From: an uncultured Prevotella sp.
Lineage (GTDB): Bacteria; Bacteroidota; Bacteroidia; Bacteroidales; Bacteroidaceae
Length of the DNA stretch: 64,000 bases
Direction: 5' to 3'
NCBI GenBank assembly: GCA_944320355.1
Contig: CALUHC010000041.1
Coordinates: 37,425-101,424, forward strand
A model generated the notes under the pieces. That model searched no databases. It was not told where the DNA came from and worked only from the letters and a program-made list of their open reading frames with translations. Position numbers and translations under genes: made by a program. Within the stretch, counting starts at the first letter, position 1. Every line of letters begins with the position of its first letter. Below are positions 9,107-17,507 of the stretch, piece by piece.

Positions 9107-9805
9107 ATGATAGGAACGATAGTGAACACGTGCGCCATAATAGCCGGAACGATAATAGGCACGGTGCTGAACCGCGGGATAAAGGAGAAGTATAAGGCAG
9201 TACTGTACAACGGCCTGGGGCTGGCCAGCCTTATGATAGGGCTCAACGCCTCGATAACCAACCTGCCCAAGAGCCGCTTCCCGGTGCTGTTCATACTGGC
9301 ACTGGCCGTAGGCGGAGTGGCAGGAACGGCCTTGGACATAGACGGAAGGTTTCACCGCATGGTGGAACGGAGGGCCAAGCACACCGGCGGGCGCAGCCTT
9401 GCCGACGGCCTTTCGACGGCAATCCTGCTCTATTGCATAGGTCCGTTGTCAATGCTCGGCCCCGTTATAAGCGCGCTCAACGGCGACAATACGTTCCTGT
9501 TCACCAACGCCACGCTCGACTTTGTGTCCTCAACGGTGTTCGCTTCGACCTATGGCATCGGCATGGTGCTGGCCGCCCCGGTGCTGTTTTGCTGGCAGGG
9601 ACTGTTCTATCTCGTGGCCGAGATATCGAGCTCTGCCGTAAGCGACGCGCTCATGGCAGAGCTTCTGATAGTAGGCGGACTGATGATTACTGGCAGCGGG
9701 CTGTCGTTGCTCGGCATAAAAGACTGCAAGACGCTCAACCTGCTGCCGTCGCTCCTGGTGCCGGTGGTGTGGTTTGCCGTGGCATCGTTGCTCGGAATGG
9801 GCTGA
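9107..9805 (+). CDS. DUF554 family membrane protein
   Basis: 232-residue polytopic membrane protein of the DUF554 (YdfK/YqgA-like) family. The N-terminus MIGTIVNTCAIIAGTIIG with its glycine spacing, the LGLASLMIG segment, the central YCIGPLSMLGP and the C-terminal glycine-rich helices are typical. Family function is not established; some members are annotated as putative transporters. Monocistronic: it has its own promoter and is followed by a very strong inverted repeat before the convergent glnN. Confidence 0.85.
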   Translation: MIGTIVNTCAIIAGTIIGTVLNRGIKEKYKAVLYNGLGLASLMIGLNASITNLPKSRFPVLFILALAVGGVAGTALDIDGRFHRMVERRAKHTGGRSLADGLSTAILLYCIGPLSMLGPVISALNGDNTFLFTNATLDFVSSTVFASTYGIGMVLAAPVLFCWQGLFYLVAEISSSAVSDALMAELLIVGGLMITGSGLSLLGIKDCKTLNLLPSLLVPVVWFAVASLLGMG

Positions 9806-9831
9806 GACGGGGCGCAAGCAGTCCGGCATAA

Positions 9832-9886
9832 AGAACCTACGTACAAGTGCTTTGCACATTGGCAGAAGCACCTGTACGTAGGTTCT
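9832..9886. terminator. Long hairpin between convergent DUF554 gene and glnN
   Basis: AGAACCTACGTACA followed by GTGCTT pairs with AAGCAC and TGTACGTAGGTTCT around a 13-base loop, giving about 20 paired bases with one mismatch. There is no long T tract on either strand. The position between two convergent genes supports a bidirectional transcription stop or RNA-stabilising role; this is inference. Confidence 0.6.
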
Positions 9887-9943
9887 GATGACCACAAGAG
9901 AGCCCAACAACAGTTAACTCCCTTGCATCCAAATTTCCAAAGA

Positions 9944-12136
9944 CTACCTGATGAACAGCAGTTCGCGGTATTTGGGCAGCGTCCAGAGGCCGTCTTCCAC
10001 TATCATTTCAAGGTTGTCTATCTCTTTTCTTATGGCCTGCATCTTGGGTTCCACGGTGTCGTGGTAGGCGATGGCGCGCTTGTGGATGCTCTCTATGCGG
10101 TTGGCCACGCGGCGAGACTCTATGAGTTCGTCAACGAGAGTCTCTATAGCTTCAGTTCCTTCGGCTATCTCCTCTATGAGTTTCATGTTGCGTGCGCTCA
10201 GGCGCTCGGCCTTTTCGGCCGGGAAAACGGCTTTCATGCTCTGCACGTTGCGTATGAGCTGGCTTTGATAGTGGGTCGAAACGGGTATTATGTGGTTCAT
10301 GGAGAGGTCGCCGATCACACGGGCTTCTATCTGCACTCGCTTCACATAGGTCTCCCATTTCACCTCGTTGCGGGCCTCAAGCTCCTTGCGGTTCATCACC
10401 TTTGTGCTCTCGAACATACGTATGTTGTCCTTGTCGAGGTAGCGTTCGAACACTATCGGACAGCTGCTCTCGGTGTCGAGTCCGCGGCGGCGGGCCTCCT
10501 CCACCCACTCTTCTGAGTATCCGTTGCCGTCAAAGCGTATTGGCTTGCAGGTCTTTATGTCGTCGCGCAGTACGTCGAGTATGGCACTTATCTTTCCCTC
10601 TCCCTTCTCTATGAGCGCGTCCACGCGCGTCTTGAAGTTCGTCAGGGCCTCGGCCATGGCGGCGTTTAGCGCAATCATCGCGCTGGCACAGTTGGCTTCG
10701 GAACCTATCGCGCGGAATTCGAAGCGGTTGCCCGTGAAGGCAAAGGGGCTGGTGCGGTTGCGGTCGGTGTTGTCTATTATCAACTCCGGTATCTGCGGGA
10801 TGTCAAGTTCCATGCCCTGCTTGGCCTTGAGGTTGAACAGTTCGTCCTTGTCGGAAGTCTCAATGTGGTCGAGCAGTTCGTTGAGCTGTTTGCCGAGAAA
10901 CGACGAGATGATGGCGGGCGGAGCCTCGTTGCCCCCGAGGCGGTGGGCGTTGGTGGCGCTCATGATGCTCGCCTTGAGCAGCCCGTTGTGCTTATACACG
11001 GCCATGAGGGTCTCGACGATGAACGTAACGAAGCGCAGATTCTCCTCCGGGGTCTTGCCGGGGGCGTGAAGCAGCACACCGTTGTCGGCGCAGAGGCTCC
11101 AGTTGTTGTGCTTGCCGGAACCGTTGATGCCGTCGAACGGCTTCTCGTGCAGCAGCACGCGGAAGCCATGCTTGCGCGCCACCTTCTTCATGAGCGACAT
11201 GAGCAGCATGTTGTGGTCGACCGCAAGGTTGCACTCTTCGAATATCGGCGCAAGCTCAAACTGGTTGGGCGCCACCTCGTTGTGGCGTGTCTTGCAGGGT
11301 ATTGCCAGCTCCAGGGCCTGTATTTCGAGGTCTTTCATAAATGCCTGCACGCGGTCCGGTATTGTGCCGAAGTAGTGGTCGTCCATCTGTTGGTTCTTCG
11401 CGCTCTCGTGCCCCATGAGGGTTCGGCCCGTGAGCATGAGGTCGGGGCGGGCCGAGTAGAGCCCCTCGTCAACGAGAAAGTACTCCTGCTCCCACCCGAG
11501 ATTGCACTTCACGCGCGTCACTTCGGGGTAGAAGTACTTGCAGACTTCGGTCGCCGCGCGGTCAACGGCATGGAGGGCGCGCAGCAGCGGGGCCTTGTAG
11601 TCGAGCGCTTCGCCCGTGTATGATATAAAGATGGTGGGGATGCACAGCGTGTCGTCTATGATGAAGACGGGCGAGGTGGGGTCCCAGGCGGAGTATCCGC
11701 GCGCCTCGAACGTGTTGCGTATGCCGCCGTTGGGGAACGAGCTGGCATCGGGCTCCTGCTGCACGAGCAGCTTTCCGCTGAAGTTCTCCACCATGCCTCC
11801 CTTGCCGTCGTGCTCCACGAAGGCATCGTGCTTCTCGGCCGTGCCTTCGGTGAGGGGCTGAAACCAGTGCGTATAGTGCGTGACGCCCATCTCCATGGCC
11901 CACTGCTTCATGCCGGCGGCCACGGCATCGGCTATCGAGCGGTCGAGTCTCGTGCCGTTGTCTATCACGTCTATCAGCTTCTCATAAACGTCGGCGGGCA
12001 GGTATTTGTACATTTTCTGCCTTGTGAACACGTACTTGCCGAAGTACTCCGACGGCCGTTCCTTGGGCGTTGCCACCTCTACGGCTTTCTTCTTGAAAGC
12101 CTCTTCTACGACCTGAAATCTTAAATTTGCAGACAT
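9944..12136 (-). CDS. glnN: Glutamine synthetase type III
   Basis: 730-residue GSIII enzyme that makes glutamine from glutamate, ammonia and ATP. The length and the absence of the short GSI/GSII architecture fit GSIII. Seen are the GSIII segment THYTHWFQPLTEGTAEKHD, the GNGSGKHNNWS-like ATP/glutamate loop (INGSGKHNNWSL) and NRTSPFAFTGNRFEFRA. It follows the agmatine deiminase and N-carbamoylputrescine amidase genes on the same strand with a 40-base gap, so it may re-assimilate the ammonia those two release. The start is the ATG at 12136 (MSANLRFQV). Confidence 0.95.
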   Translation of the reverse strand: MSANLRFQVVEEAFKKKAVEVATPKERPSEYFGKYVFTRQKMYKYLPADVYEKLIDVIDNGTRLDRSIADAVAAGMKQWAMEMGVTHYTHWFQPLTEGTAEKHDAFVEHDGKGGMVENFSGKLLVQQEPDASSFPNGGIRNTFEARGYSAWDPTSPVFIIDDTLCIPTIFISYTGEALDYKAPLLRALHAVDRAATEVCKYFYPEVTRVKCNLGWEQEYFLVDEGLYSARPDLMLTGRTLMGHESAKNQQMDDHYFGTIPDRVQAFMKDLEIQALELAIPCKTRHNEVAPNQFELAPIFEECNLAVDHNMLLMSLMKKVARKHGFRVLLHEKPFDGINGSGKHNNWSLCADNGVLLHAPGKTPEENLRFVTFIVETLMAVYKHNGLLKASIMSATNAHRLGGNEAPPAIISSFLGKQLNELLDHIETSDKDELFNLKAKQGMELDIPQIPELIIDNTDRNRTSPFAFTGNRFEFRAIGSEANCASAMIALNAAMAEALTNFKTRVDALIEKGEGKISAILDVLRDDIKTCKPIRFDGNGYSEEWVEEARRRGLDTESSCPIVFERYLDKDNIRMFESTKVMNRKELEARNEVKWETYVKRVQIEARVIGDLSMNHIIPVSTHYQSQLIRNVQSMKAVFPAEKAERLSARNMKLIEEIAEGTEAIETLVDELIESRRVANRIESIHKRAIAYHDTVEPKMQAIRKEIDNLEMIVEDGLWTLPKYRELLFIR

Positions 12137-12176
12137 TATGCTATTTCTTTGTTTGGTTGTTCGTTGTGATTGGCGT

Positions 12177-13064
12177 TCATCTGTCGATGAATCTCTTTGT
12201 TATATCCCCGTAGCTGTCTATGCGGCGGTCGCGCAAGAAGGGCCACCAGCGGCGCACCTGCTCGCCGTGGTCCATGTCTATGCTCACGATTACGCTCTCC
12301 TCCTCGTTGTCGGATGCCTCGTAAAGCAGTTCGCCCTGCGGCCCGGCCACGAACGATGTGCCCCAGAACTGTATTCCACCGGTCTGCCCCGAGGGGTCTG
12401 GCTCGAAGCCGACGCGGTTCACTGCGACCACGGGCAGACCGTTGGCCACGGCGTGTCCGCGCTGCACAGTCTGCCAGGCGCGCCGCTGCCGCTGCTGTTC
12501 GTCGTCGTCGTCGCTTAGCGCATAGCCTATGGCCGTGGGATAGATGAGCAGCTCCGCGCCGCCGAGAGCCATGAGGCGGGCGGCCTCCGGGTACCACTGA
12601 TCCCAGCAAACCATAACCCCGAGGCGGCCCACAGAGGTGTCTATGGGGTGGAATCCGAGGTCGCCGGGCGTGAAGTAGAACTTCTCATAGTAGGCCGGAT
12701 CGTCGGGGATGTGCATCTTCCGGTACGTGCCGGCTATCTCGCCGTCGCGGTCTATGACCACCGCCGTGTTGTGATACAGCCCAGGCGCGCGCCGCTCGAA
12801 GAGCGACGTGACGATGACCACGCCGCACCTTGCGGCCAGCTCTCCAAACATCTGCGTCGATGGGCCGGGAATCGGCTCGGCGAGATCAAAGTTGTTGACA
12901 TCCTCTACCTGGCAGAAGTAGAGCGAATTGTGCAGCTCTTGCAGCACAACGAGCTGTGCGCCGCGCCGCGCGAGGTCGGCCACGCCCTCGGCCAGGCGCA
13001 ACATATTGTTGCGCCTGTCGGCCGTGTTGTGCTGTTGCAGGAATCCTATATTGAGTTCTTTCAT
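12177..13064 (-). CDS. aguB: N-carbamoylputrescine amidase
   Basis: 295-residue nitrilase-superfamily amidase that hydrolyses N-carbamoylputrescine to putrescine, carbon dioxide and ammonia. The Glu-Lys-Cys catalytic triad can be read: VLQELHNS (Glu), YRKMHIPD (Lys) and VMVCWDQWYPEAAR (Cys). I chose the ATG at 13064 (MKELNIGFLQQ), because the longer reading upstream runs through the agmatine deiminase gene in another frame and is not nitrilase-like. It starts 11 bases after the agmatine deiminase stop, the classic AguA-AguB pairing. Confidence 0.93.
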   Translation of the reverse strand: MKELNIGFLQQHNTADRRNNMLRLAEGVADLARRGAQLVVLQELHNSLYFCQVEDVNNFDLAEPIPGPSTQMFGELAARCGVVIVTSLFERRAPGLYHNTAVVIDRDGEIAGTYRKMHIPDDPAYYEKFYFTPGDLGFHPIDTSVGRLGVMVCWDQWYPEAARLMALGGAELLIYPTAIGYALSDDDDEQQRQRRAWQTVQRGHAVANGLPVVAVNRVGFEPDPSGQTGGIQFWGTSFVAGPQGELLYEASDNEEESVIVSIDMDHGEQVRRWWPFLRDRRIDSYGDITKRFIDR

Positions 13065-13075
13065 TGCTTGTCGGT

Positions 13076-14134
13076 TTATGTTTTTGGGGTTATAGCCGGA
13101 TATTGCATGGTGCAGCAGTGCAGCGAACCGTGCTGAATGATGACGCTGCGGCAGTCGATGCCTACGACTTCGCGCCCCGGGAAGGCTTCGGCTATTATGC
13201 CGGCGGCCTCCGCGTCGAGGTCGGGCTGCGCGTAGGTGGGGCAGAGCACCGCCCCGTTCACCACGAGGAAATTGGCGTATGTGGCCGGAAGCCGCTCGCC
13301 GTGGCGCACTATCGGGCGCGGCATGGGCAGGCGCAGCAGGCGGTAGGGGCGGCCGTCGGCGGTGGTGAGCGTGCGCAGTTGTCGCTCCATCTGTTGCAGC
13401 TCGGTGTACTGCTCGTCCGCCGGGTCGTCGCAGCCTACATATAATAATGTGTCGCCCGGGGCCGTTCGCACCAATGTGTCTATGTGCCCGTCGGTGTCGT
13501 CGCCCGTCAGTTGGCCGTGGTCTATCCACACTATGCGGTCGGCGCAGAGCGTTTCTTTGAGCCGCCTCTCTATGTCCTGCCGCGTCATGGGCTGGTTGCG
13601 GTGGGGCGCAAGCAGGCATCCCGAGGTGGTGAACACCGTTCCGCGGCCGTCGCTCTCTATCGCGCCGCCCTCAAGCACAAAGTCCGTGTGGTCGGCATAC
13701 TCGCCCCCTATAAGCCCGGCCTCGTAGAGACGGCGGTTTATGGCGTTGTCTCTCTCGGCGGCAAACTTATCGCCCCAGCCGTTGAAACGGAAGTCGAGCA
13801 ACCGCCGCGCGCCGCCACCGGCCAGCGATATGAATGCGTGGTCGCGCGCCCATGTGTCGTCCGTAGGGCAGGCCAGGGTCGTGATGTTGGCCAATATGCC
13901 CTCTCCCGCGGCCCGGCGTATGGCTTCCGTGGCCTCATCTGGTCGCGGAGCCACTATGAGCAGCCGCTCGCGGCGTGCTATCTCCACCGCCATCCGCACG
14001 TATGTGGCGGTGATTTCCTCCATTATGGGCTGCCAGTCGGTGTCCTCGTGCGGCCATGTCAGCTGCACGCACTCCTGCTCTTCCCACTCGGCGGGCAGCC
14101 GCCAACGGCTCTTTTCTATGTCGTTTATATTCAT
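13076..14134 (-). CDS. aguA: Agmatine deiminase
   Basis: 352-residue member of the porphyromonas-type peptidylarginine/agmatine deiminase family, converting agmatine to N-carbamoylputrescine plus ammonia. Seen are PAEWEEQECVQLTWPH at the N-terminus, the DTWARDHAF and LEGGAIESDG substrate-binding segments, WIDHGQLTGDDTDGHIDT, and the catalytic-cysteine motif GSLHCCTMQYP at the C-terminus. First gene of the aguA-aguB-glnN unit; leader element L3 and a perfect -7 box lie upstream. Confidence 0.95.
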   Translation of the reverse strand: MNINDIEKSRWRLPAEWEEQECVQLTWPHEDTDWQPIMEEITATYVRMAVEIARRERLLIVAPRPDEATEAIRRAAGEGILANITTLACPTDDTWARDHAFISLAGGGARRLLDFRFNGWGDKFAAERDNAINRRLYEAGLIGGEYADHTDFVLEGGAIESDGRGTVFTTSGCLLAPHRNQPMTRQDIERRLKETLCADRIVWIDHGQLTGDDTDGHIDTLVRTAPGDTLLYVGCDDPADEQYTELQQMERQLRTLTTADGRPYRLLRLPMPRPIVRHGERLPATYANFLVVNGAVLCPTYAQPDLDAEAAGIIAEAFPGREVVGIDCRSVIIQHGSLHCCTMQYPAITPKT

Positions 14135-14150
14135 AATTTATATGTACAAG

Positions 14151-14203
14151 GATAGCGCAAACAGGCGGAAAGCGAAACAGAATCGCAAATTCCCAAGTGC
14201 AGC
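14151..14203 (-). ncRNA. Conserved 5' leader element L3 (bulged hairpin)
   Basis: Minus-strand sequence begins GCTGCACTTGG and folds as outer stem GGAA/TTCC, a short 5' bulge, inner stem GCGA/TCGC with a 7-base loop TTCTGTT, then CGCCTGTTTGCGC. The loop differs from L1 and L2 while the stems are kept. It lies between the aguA promoter box and the aguA start. Confidence 0.55.
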
Positions 14204-14213
14204 TTATCCTCTG

Positions 14214-14221
14214 CAAAGATA
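14214..14221 (-). promoter_or_regulatory. -7 box for the aguA-aguB-glnN unit
   Basis: TATCTTTG on the minus strand, an exact TAnnTTTG match, 10 bases upstream of leader L3. Confidence 0.6.
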
Positions 14222-14453
14222 CTCTTTTTTTCCCACTTGCAGCTTATATGTGGGGCAACAAATTGGCTTTAAGGCTAATTACATAATTTATGTCATTTCC
14301 GGCGGTCTCCACGACCCGCGCAATCGCCCAAGCCACTGACGGCGGTTTTTCAGCCGTTTCGGCCGCCCGTACAACCGTTTAGGCATCCGTAATGGATAGC
14401 ACGACACCAGATTCTATGTCATCCATAACGCACAAGGAGCTTAGAAGCGGGCT

Positions 14454-14543
14454 ATGCGACAAAGCATACAAGCAAATATGACCGAAAAGACACTCAAGGC
14501 AGCTGAAATAAAAGACAACTTTGATAAAATCAAAACTGCCTCT
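14454..14543 (+). pseudogene. Degenerate partial copy of the small ORF at 14862
   Basis: Translates as a start methionine followed by QANMTEKTLKAAEIKDNFD and related residues. About 19 of 30 residues match the start of the 14862 frame; about three quarters of bases match. After about 30 codons similarity ends and the frame soon stops. Array R2 lies between the two copies. It may be a decayed duplicate of a small gene or a non-coding repeat. Confidence 0.35.
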
Positions 14544-14619
14544 TATATACCTTGTTTTTTGATACACTCGACACAACAACTATCATAGCTGTAAATGCTT
14601 GATAATCAATGGGGTTACG

Positions 14620-14729
14620 AAATGTGCCGTTTCGGCCTGCAAAACGGCACATATTGCACGCCAAAACGTGCCGTTTCGTGCCCTGAAACGGCACGTCTTG
14701 CAAACCGAAACGGTTGGCTTTGTTTTTTG
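14620..14729 (+). repeat. 22-bp palindromic-core array R2 (5 units)
   Basis: Units begin at 14620, 14642, 14664, 14686 and 14708, exactly 22 bases apart. Neighbouring cores are reverse complements (ATGTGCCGTTT with AAACGGCACAT; ACGTGCCGTTT with AAACGGCACGT), so pairs of units could form 11-bp stems with 9-base loops. Left flank TTGATAATCAATGGGGTTAC (from 14599) and right flank GGCTTTGTTTTTTGACA match array R4 in inverse orientation, which defines the element's ends. Confidence 0.87.
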
Positions 14730-14861
14730 ACAAACAAGTGGCAATATTTAATGGACATACAGAAGGGGCTGTCCCTGAGCATCTGTCCTGGTTTTATCAA
14801 AGCCTATTTGATCTTGATTTTCATGGCTGATTTGCCCGTTTGCTGAGGAACATAACGTACT

Positions 14862-15047
14862 ATGTGGCTAAGCATACTGGCAAATATAGCCGAAAAGACA
14901 CTCAAGGCGGCAGTGGTAAAAGACAAATCTGATAAGGCCAAGACAGCTGCCAAGCATTTTGCGGACGGGCATACACGCGCAGAAGACATTATGGCAGGCC
15001 GTCACTTCTTTGCCGGAACAAAAGTCTCATACGTCAAGTCATCATAA
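14862..15047 (+). CDS. Possible small protein, 61 aa
   Basis: Uncertain small frame (MWLSILANIAEKTLKAAVVKD, lysine/alanine-rich, then TAAKHFADGHTRAEDI). Support: its first 30 codons recur, diverged, at 14454. Against: it overlaps the 3' end of the XRE regulator on the opposite strand by 46 bases, and the opposite strand has an equally open frame (14804-14989). I do not recognise the product. Confidence 0.25.
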   Translation: MWLSILANIAEKTLKAAVVKDKSDKAKTAAKHFADGHTRAEDIMAGRHFFAGTKVSYVKSS

Positions 15048-15493
15048 TATACACGTATCTCCACAACCCGGCGCTGCGGCCTTTCCACATATTTCACCTC
15101 CTCGCGCACTATCTCCGGCCTCACGCCCCTGACACCATTGGGGTGTGGATGCGACGAAAAAGACTGCGGTTCCACCGCGCCGTGGACAGTGGAAGAGGAG
15201 TTGTCGTTACCTTCGAAATCGAGCATTGGCTCGGCACCATTGTGAACCGGGCCACCATCAGCACCGCCTGCACCAGACTGCTCGATGCCGTACATATCGC
15301 CGATGCCGAAGAGCAGCCAGTCGATGTTTATGTCGGGTATTTTCTTTTTGATTGCTTCAACAATGTTAAGAGTCGGTTTTGTGCGTCCGTTGAAGATGCT
15401 GCTCAGCGATGCCGGAGACATATCTATGAACTGCGCGAACACCTGCTGAGTCATGTGTTTCGACTCCATAATCTGTCTTATCCTATCTTTCAT
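15002..15493 (-). CDS. XRE-family helix-turn-helix regulator
   Basis: 163-residue protein with an N-terminal Cro/CI-type helix-turn-helix at about residues 1-62: RIRQIMESKHMTQQVFAQFI, then MSPASLSSIFNGRTKPTLNIVEAI. The tail is low-complexity (GAGGADGG) followed by a short charged C-terminal part (VEIRVYYDDLTYETFVPAKK). The same architecture occurs in Bacteroidota chromosomal regulators of unknown target. The promoter box is at 15546 and an AT-rich region with a palindrome lies upstream, a plausible autoregulatory operator region. DNA-binding call firm; targets unknown. Confidence 0.85.
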   Translation of the reverse strand: MKDRIRQIMESKHMTQQVFAQFIDMSPASLSSIFNGRTKPTLNIVEAIKKKIPDINIDWLLFGIGDMYGIEQSGAGGADGGPVHNGAEPMLDFEGNDNSSSTVHGAVEPQSFSSHPHPNGVRGVRPEIVREEVKYVERPQRRVVEIRVYYDDLTYETFVPAKK

Positions 15494-15545
15494 AAGGCAT
15501 TAAACTCGAATTTAGGGCATAGACTGCCGTTTTCCTTTGCATTTA

Positions 15546-15553
15546 CAAAGGTA
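15546..15553 (-). promoter_or_regulatory. -7 box for the XRE regulator
   Basis: TACCTTTG on the minus strand, exact TAnnTTTG match, 52 bases upstream of the ATG at 15493. Confidence 0.55.
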
Positions 15554-15665
15554 AAACAAATTCTCGAAACGTGCAACAAATGTAATGATTATTTTGCTTT
15601 TGAAATTTCATCTTTACGTTTTTAAATACCAAAACGCAAAATATTAATTTATCATATAAGTCGAT

Positions 15666-15685
15666 TTACATATACAAATGTAAAC
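15666..15685. promoter_or_regulatory. Inverted repeat, candidate operator of the XRE regulator
   Basis: TTTACAT-ATACAA-ATGTAAA: 7-base arms with a 6-base spacer, about 120 bases upstream of the XRE promoter box. The operator role is inference from position and symmetry. Confidence 0.3.
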
Positions 15686-16245
15686 AATCTTGTTTGAAAA
15701 CAGCTAAAAGCCTTTATACAAACGATTTTTGCAACAAACTGGCTCTTACTTAGTTATTTAGCAAAATAAAATGACATATACAGGCATAGAAACCATTTTG
15801 AATGCTATAAAAGCATATATTTCACGTAAAAAAGATTAATATATACGCGTAAAATTCTGATTACTCGATAATTATAACACGAATACTATTATTGTATAAA
15901 TATGGTTTCAAACTACAAATGCAAATGTTTTGATTTACAAAGCATATAGATTTTCTTTGTGAATATTTGTGTTTTGTGAACTTATTTGCCTTATGGGTAT
16001 TTACATAGTAACACATTATATTTGGATTCACAAATCAAAATCAACAAAAGAAAACGCAAAATAAAGTGAACACCAAATTCCTTTGGCCTTCAGAAACGAT
16101 TTTTTTCCATTTTCAAAGAATTACGGACAAGGATACGATTTTCTGCAAATACGCGAATTTTGAGAGGGTAAAAAAGAGCGTAAGGTGCTGTTTTTCCGTT
16201 GTTTGGGGTCAAAAAAAGCGTTCCGGCGGAACGCTGCTTTTAGGA

Positions 16246-16272
16246 AAAAATCGGGGCGAAAGACCCCGATTT
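16246..16272 (-). terminator. Rho-independent terminator of holA
   Basis: On the minus strand AAATCGGGG-TCTTTCG-CCCCGATTT directly follows the holA stop and runs into further T residues: a GC-rich 9-bp stem plus a T tract. A second hairpin, AGCGTTCC-GGC-GGAACGCT, lies at 16217-16235. Confidence 0.85.
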
Positions 16273-17298
16273 TCAGTGAAGTGTGAAATAAATTAACTCT
16301 TTCATAAGCTCTCCCGGAGGGGTATTTGGGTTGTCAAGCCCCTTACTTTTGGCATCTATCTCTCTAATTTTAGAAATTATCTGCAACACTTTCACCCCGC
16401 TGTAATTTCTCATACCCGTAATGTAATCCTTCGTGGCCCATTGCGATTTCAGCTCAAGCCACTTGGCGAGAGCCTCTGCACTACCCTTCTGAGGGCAATA
16501 ATAGGCTATCATCAGGTTCTGAAAATAATTGAAAAGCATGGGCAGAAAACTATAGATATTGCCCGCCTTGGGGTTGTCGTCGAAGTACTTTATTATCTGG
16601 TTTGCCTTGAACACATTCCTGTTCACCACGGCATCGCGCAGCTCGAAGGCGTTAAAGTCCTTGCTCACCCCTATCTGCTGTTCGACGATGAGCGGTGTCA
16701 CGCGCCTGTCGTCGGCGGGCAATGCAATGAGCAGCTTGTTGAGCTCACCCACGAGCCTGTTCAGGTCGGCCCCTATGTGGTCGGCTATTATCTGCTGCGA
16801 CTTGGGGTCTATGCTCGCCCCTTTAGCTTTCAAGTATGCTTCGATGAATGCCGGAAGCTCTCGCTCACGCAACTTCTTGCTCTCGAAGAGCACCCCTACA
16901 CGCTCCACTATGCCTGCCAGTTTCTTGCGACGGTCCAACGTTCCGTTCTTGTGACACATCACCAGGATGGTAGATTTGAGCGGCTTTTGCAGATAGAAGT
17001 CTATCGGATCGGTGTTCTTCAGGTTCTGCGCTTCTTTCACTATGACCACTTGATAGTCGGACATCATCGGATAACGCTTGGCAATGTCAGCCACCTGCGC
17101 CGCCGTAACGTCAGAGCCGAACAGCACGGTCTGGTTGAAGTCGCGCTCCTCAGGGGGCAACACGTTTTCGGCTATGTAGTCCGATATCTTGTCAATATAA
17201 TAAGGTTCGTCGCCCATTAGATAGTAAACAGGGGCAAACTTGCGCGCCTGCAAGTCGCGCATGATGCCCGCGTAGGTAACGTTTTTGGTCTCTGCCAT
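16273..17298 (-). CDS. holA: DNA polymerase III subunit delta
   Basis: 341-residue clamp-loader subunit that opens the beta sliding clamp. The N-terminal segment FAPVYYLMGDEPYYIDKI is the typical HolA signature, followed by the atypical AAA+ fold (ESKKLRERELPAFIEAYLKAKG; GADLNRLVGELNKL) and the C-terminal helical collar. Length fits the family. Transcribed divergently from the HsdR-N-domain gene, with its own promoter box at 17410 and an excellent terminator after the stop. Confidence 0.93.
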   Translation of the reverse strand: MAETKNVTYAGIMRDLQARKFAPVYYLMGDEPYYIDKISDYIAENVLPPEERDFNQTVLFGSDVTAAQVADIAKRYPMMSDYQVVIVKEAQNLKNTDPIDFYLQKPLKSTILVMCHKNGTLDRRKKLAGIVERVGVLFESKKLRERELPAFIEAYLKAKGASIDPKSQQIIADHIGADLNRLVGELNKLLIALPADDRRVTPLIVEQQIGVSKDFNAFELRDAVVNRNVFKANQIIKYFDDNPKAGNIYSFLPMLFNYFQNLMIAYYCPQKGSAEALAKWLELKSQWATKDYITGMRNYSGVKVLQIISKIREIDAKSKGLDNPNTPPGELMKELIYFTLH

Positions 17299-17320
17299 CG
17301 CCTTTTTATCGCTAATTTAT

Positions 17321-17328
17321 TAATTTTG
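17321..17328 (+). promoter_or_regulatory. -7 box upstream of the HsdR-N-domain gene
   Basis: TAATTTTG on the plus strand, an exact consensus match, 179 bases before the chosen start at 17508. Confidence 0.45.
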
Positions 17329-17409
17329 CAAGCCCAAACCGGCGCAAACCTATGCCCAGCGAGCAGAAATGCAGTCCGGCACAAAACACGAACATGGGCT
17401 TATCTGCTG

Positions 17410-17417
17410 CAAAGATA
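17410..17417 (-). promoter_or_regulatory. -7 box for holA
   Basis: TATCTTTG on the minus strand, followed by CAGCAGATAAGCCC, which loosely resembles the start of the conserved leaders. The hairpin itself is not recognisable here. Confidence 0.5.
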
Positions 17418-17507
17418 CAGCAAAATATCGGTTGGGCGAAACGCCGCGGCGATTTTGTATGCACCGGGATATTGAGCGACCAAATCACTGATTCAATATA
17501 TATAATA

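Larger units (their letters stand above)
15494..16245. other. AT-rich gene-free region
   Basis: About 750 bases, visibly far richer in A and T than the surrounding coding DNA, with no credible reading frame on either strand. It contains the XRE promoter box, an inverted repeat TTTACAT/ATGTAAA at 15666-15685, many short TTTG/CAAA motifs and runs such as TAATTATAACACG. A 76-codon frame from a GTG at 16066 looks spurious. Possible regulatory or nucleoid-protein-bound DNA; nothing more is supported. Confidence 0.5.

Noticed and set aside
16066-16296. 76-codon frame from a GTG beside the AT-rich block
   Set aside because: It covers both terminator hairpins downstream of holA and overlaps the holA stop; composition is not coding-like.
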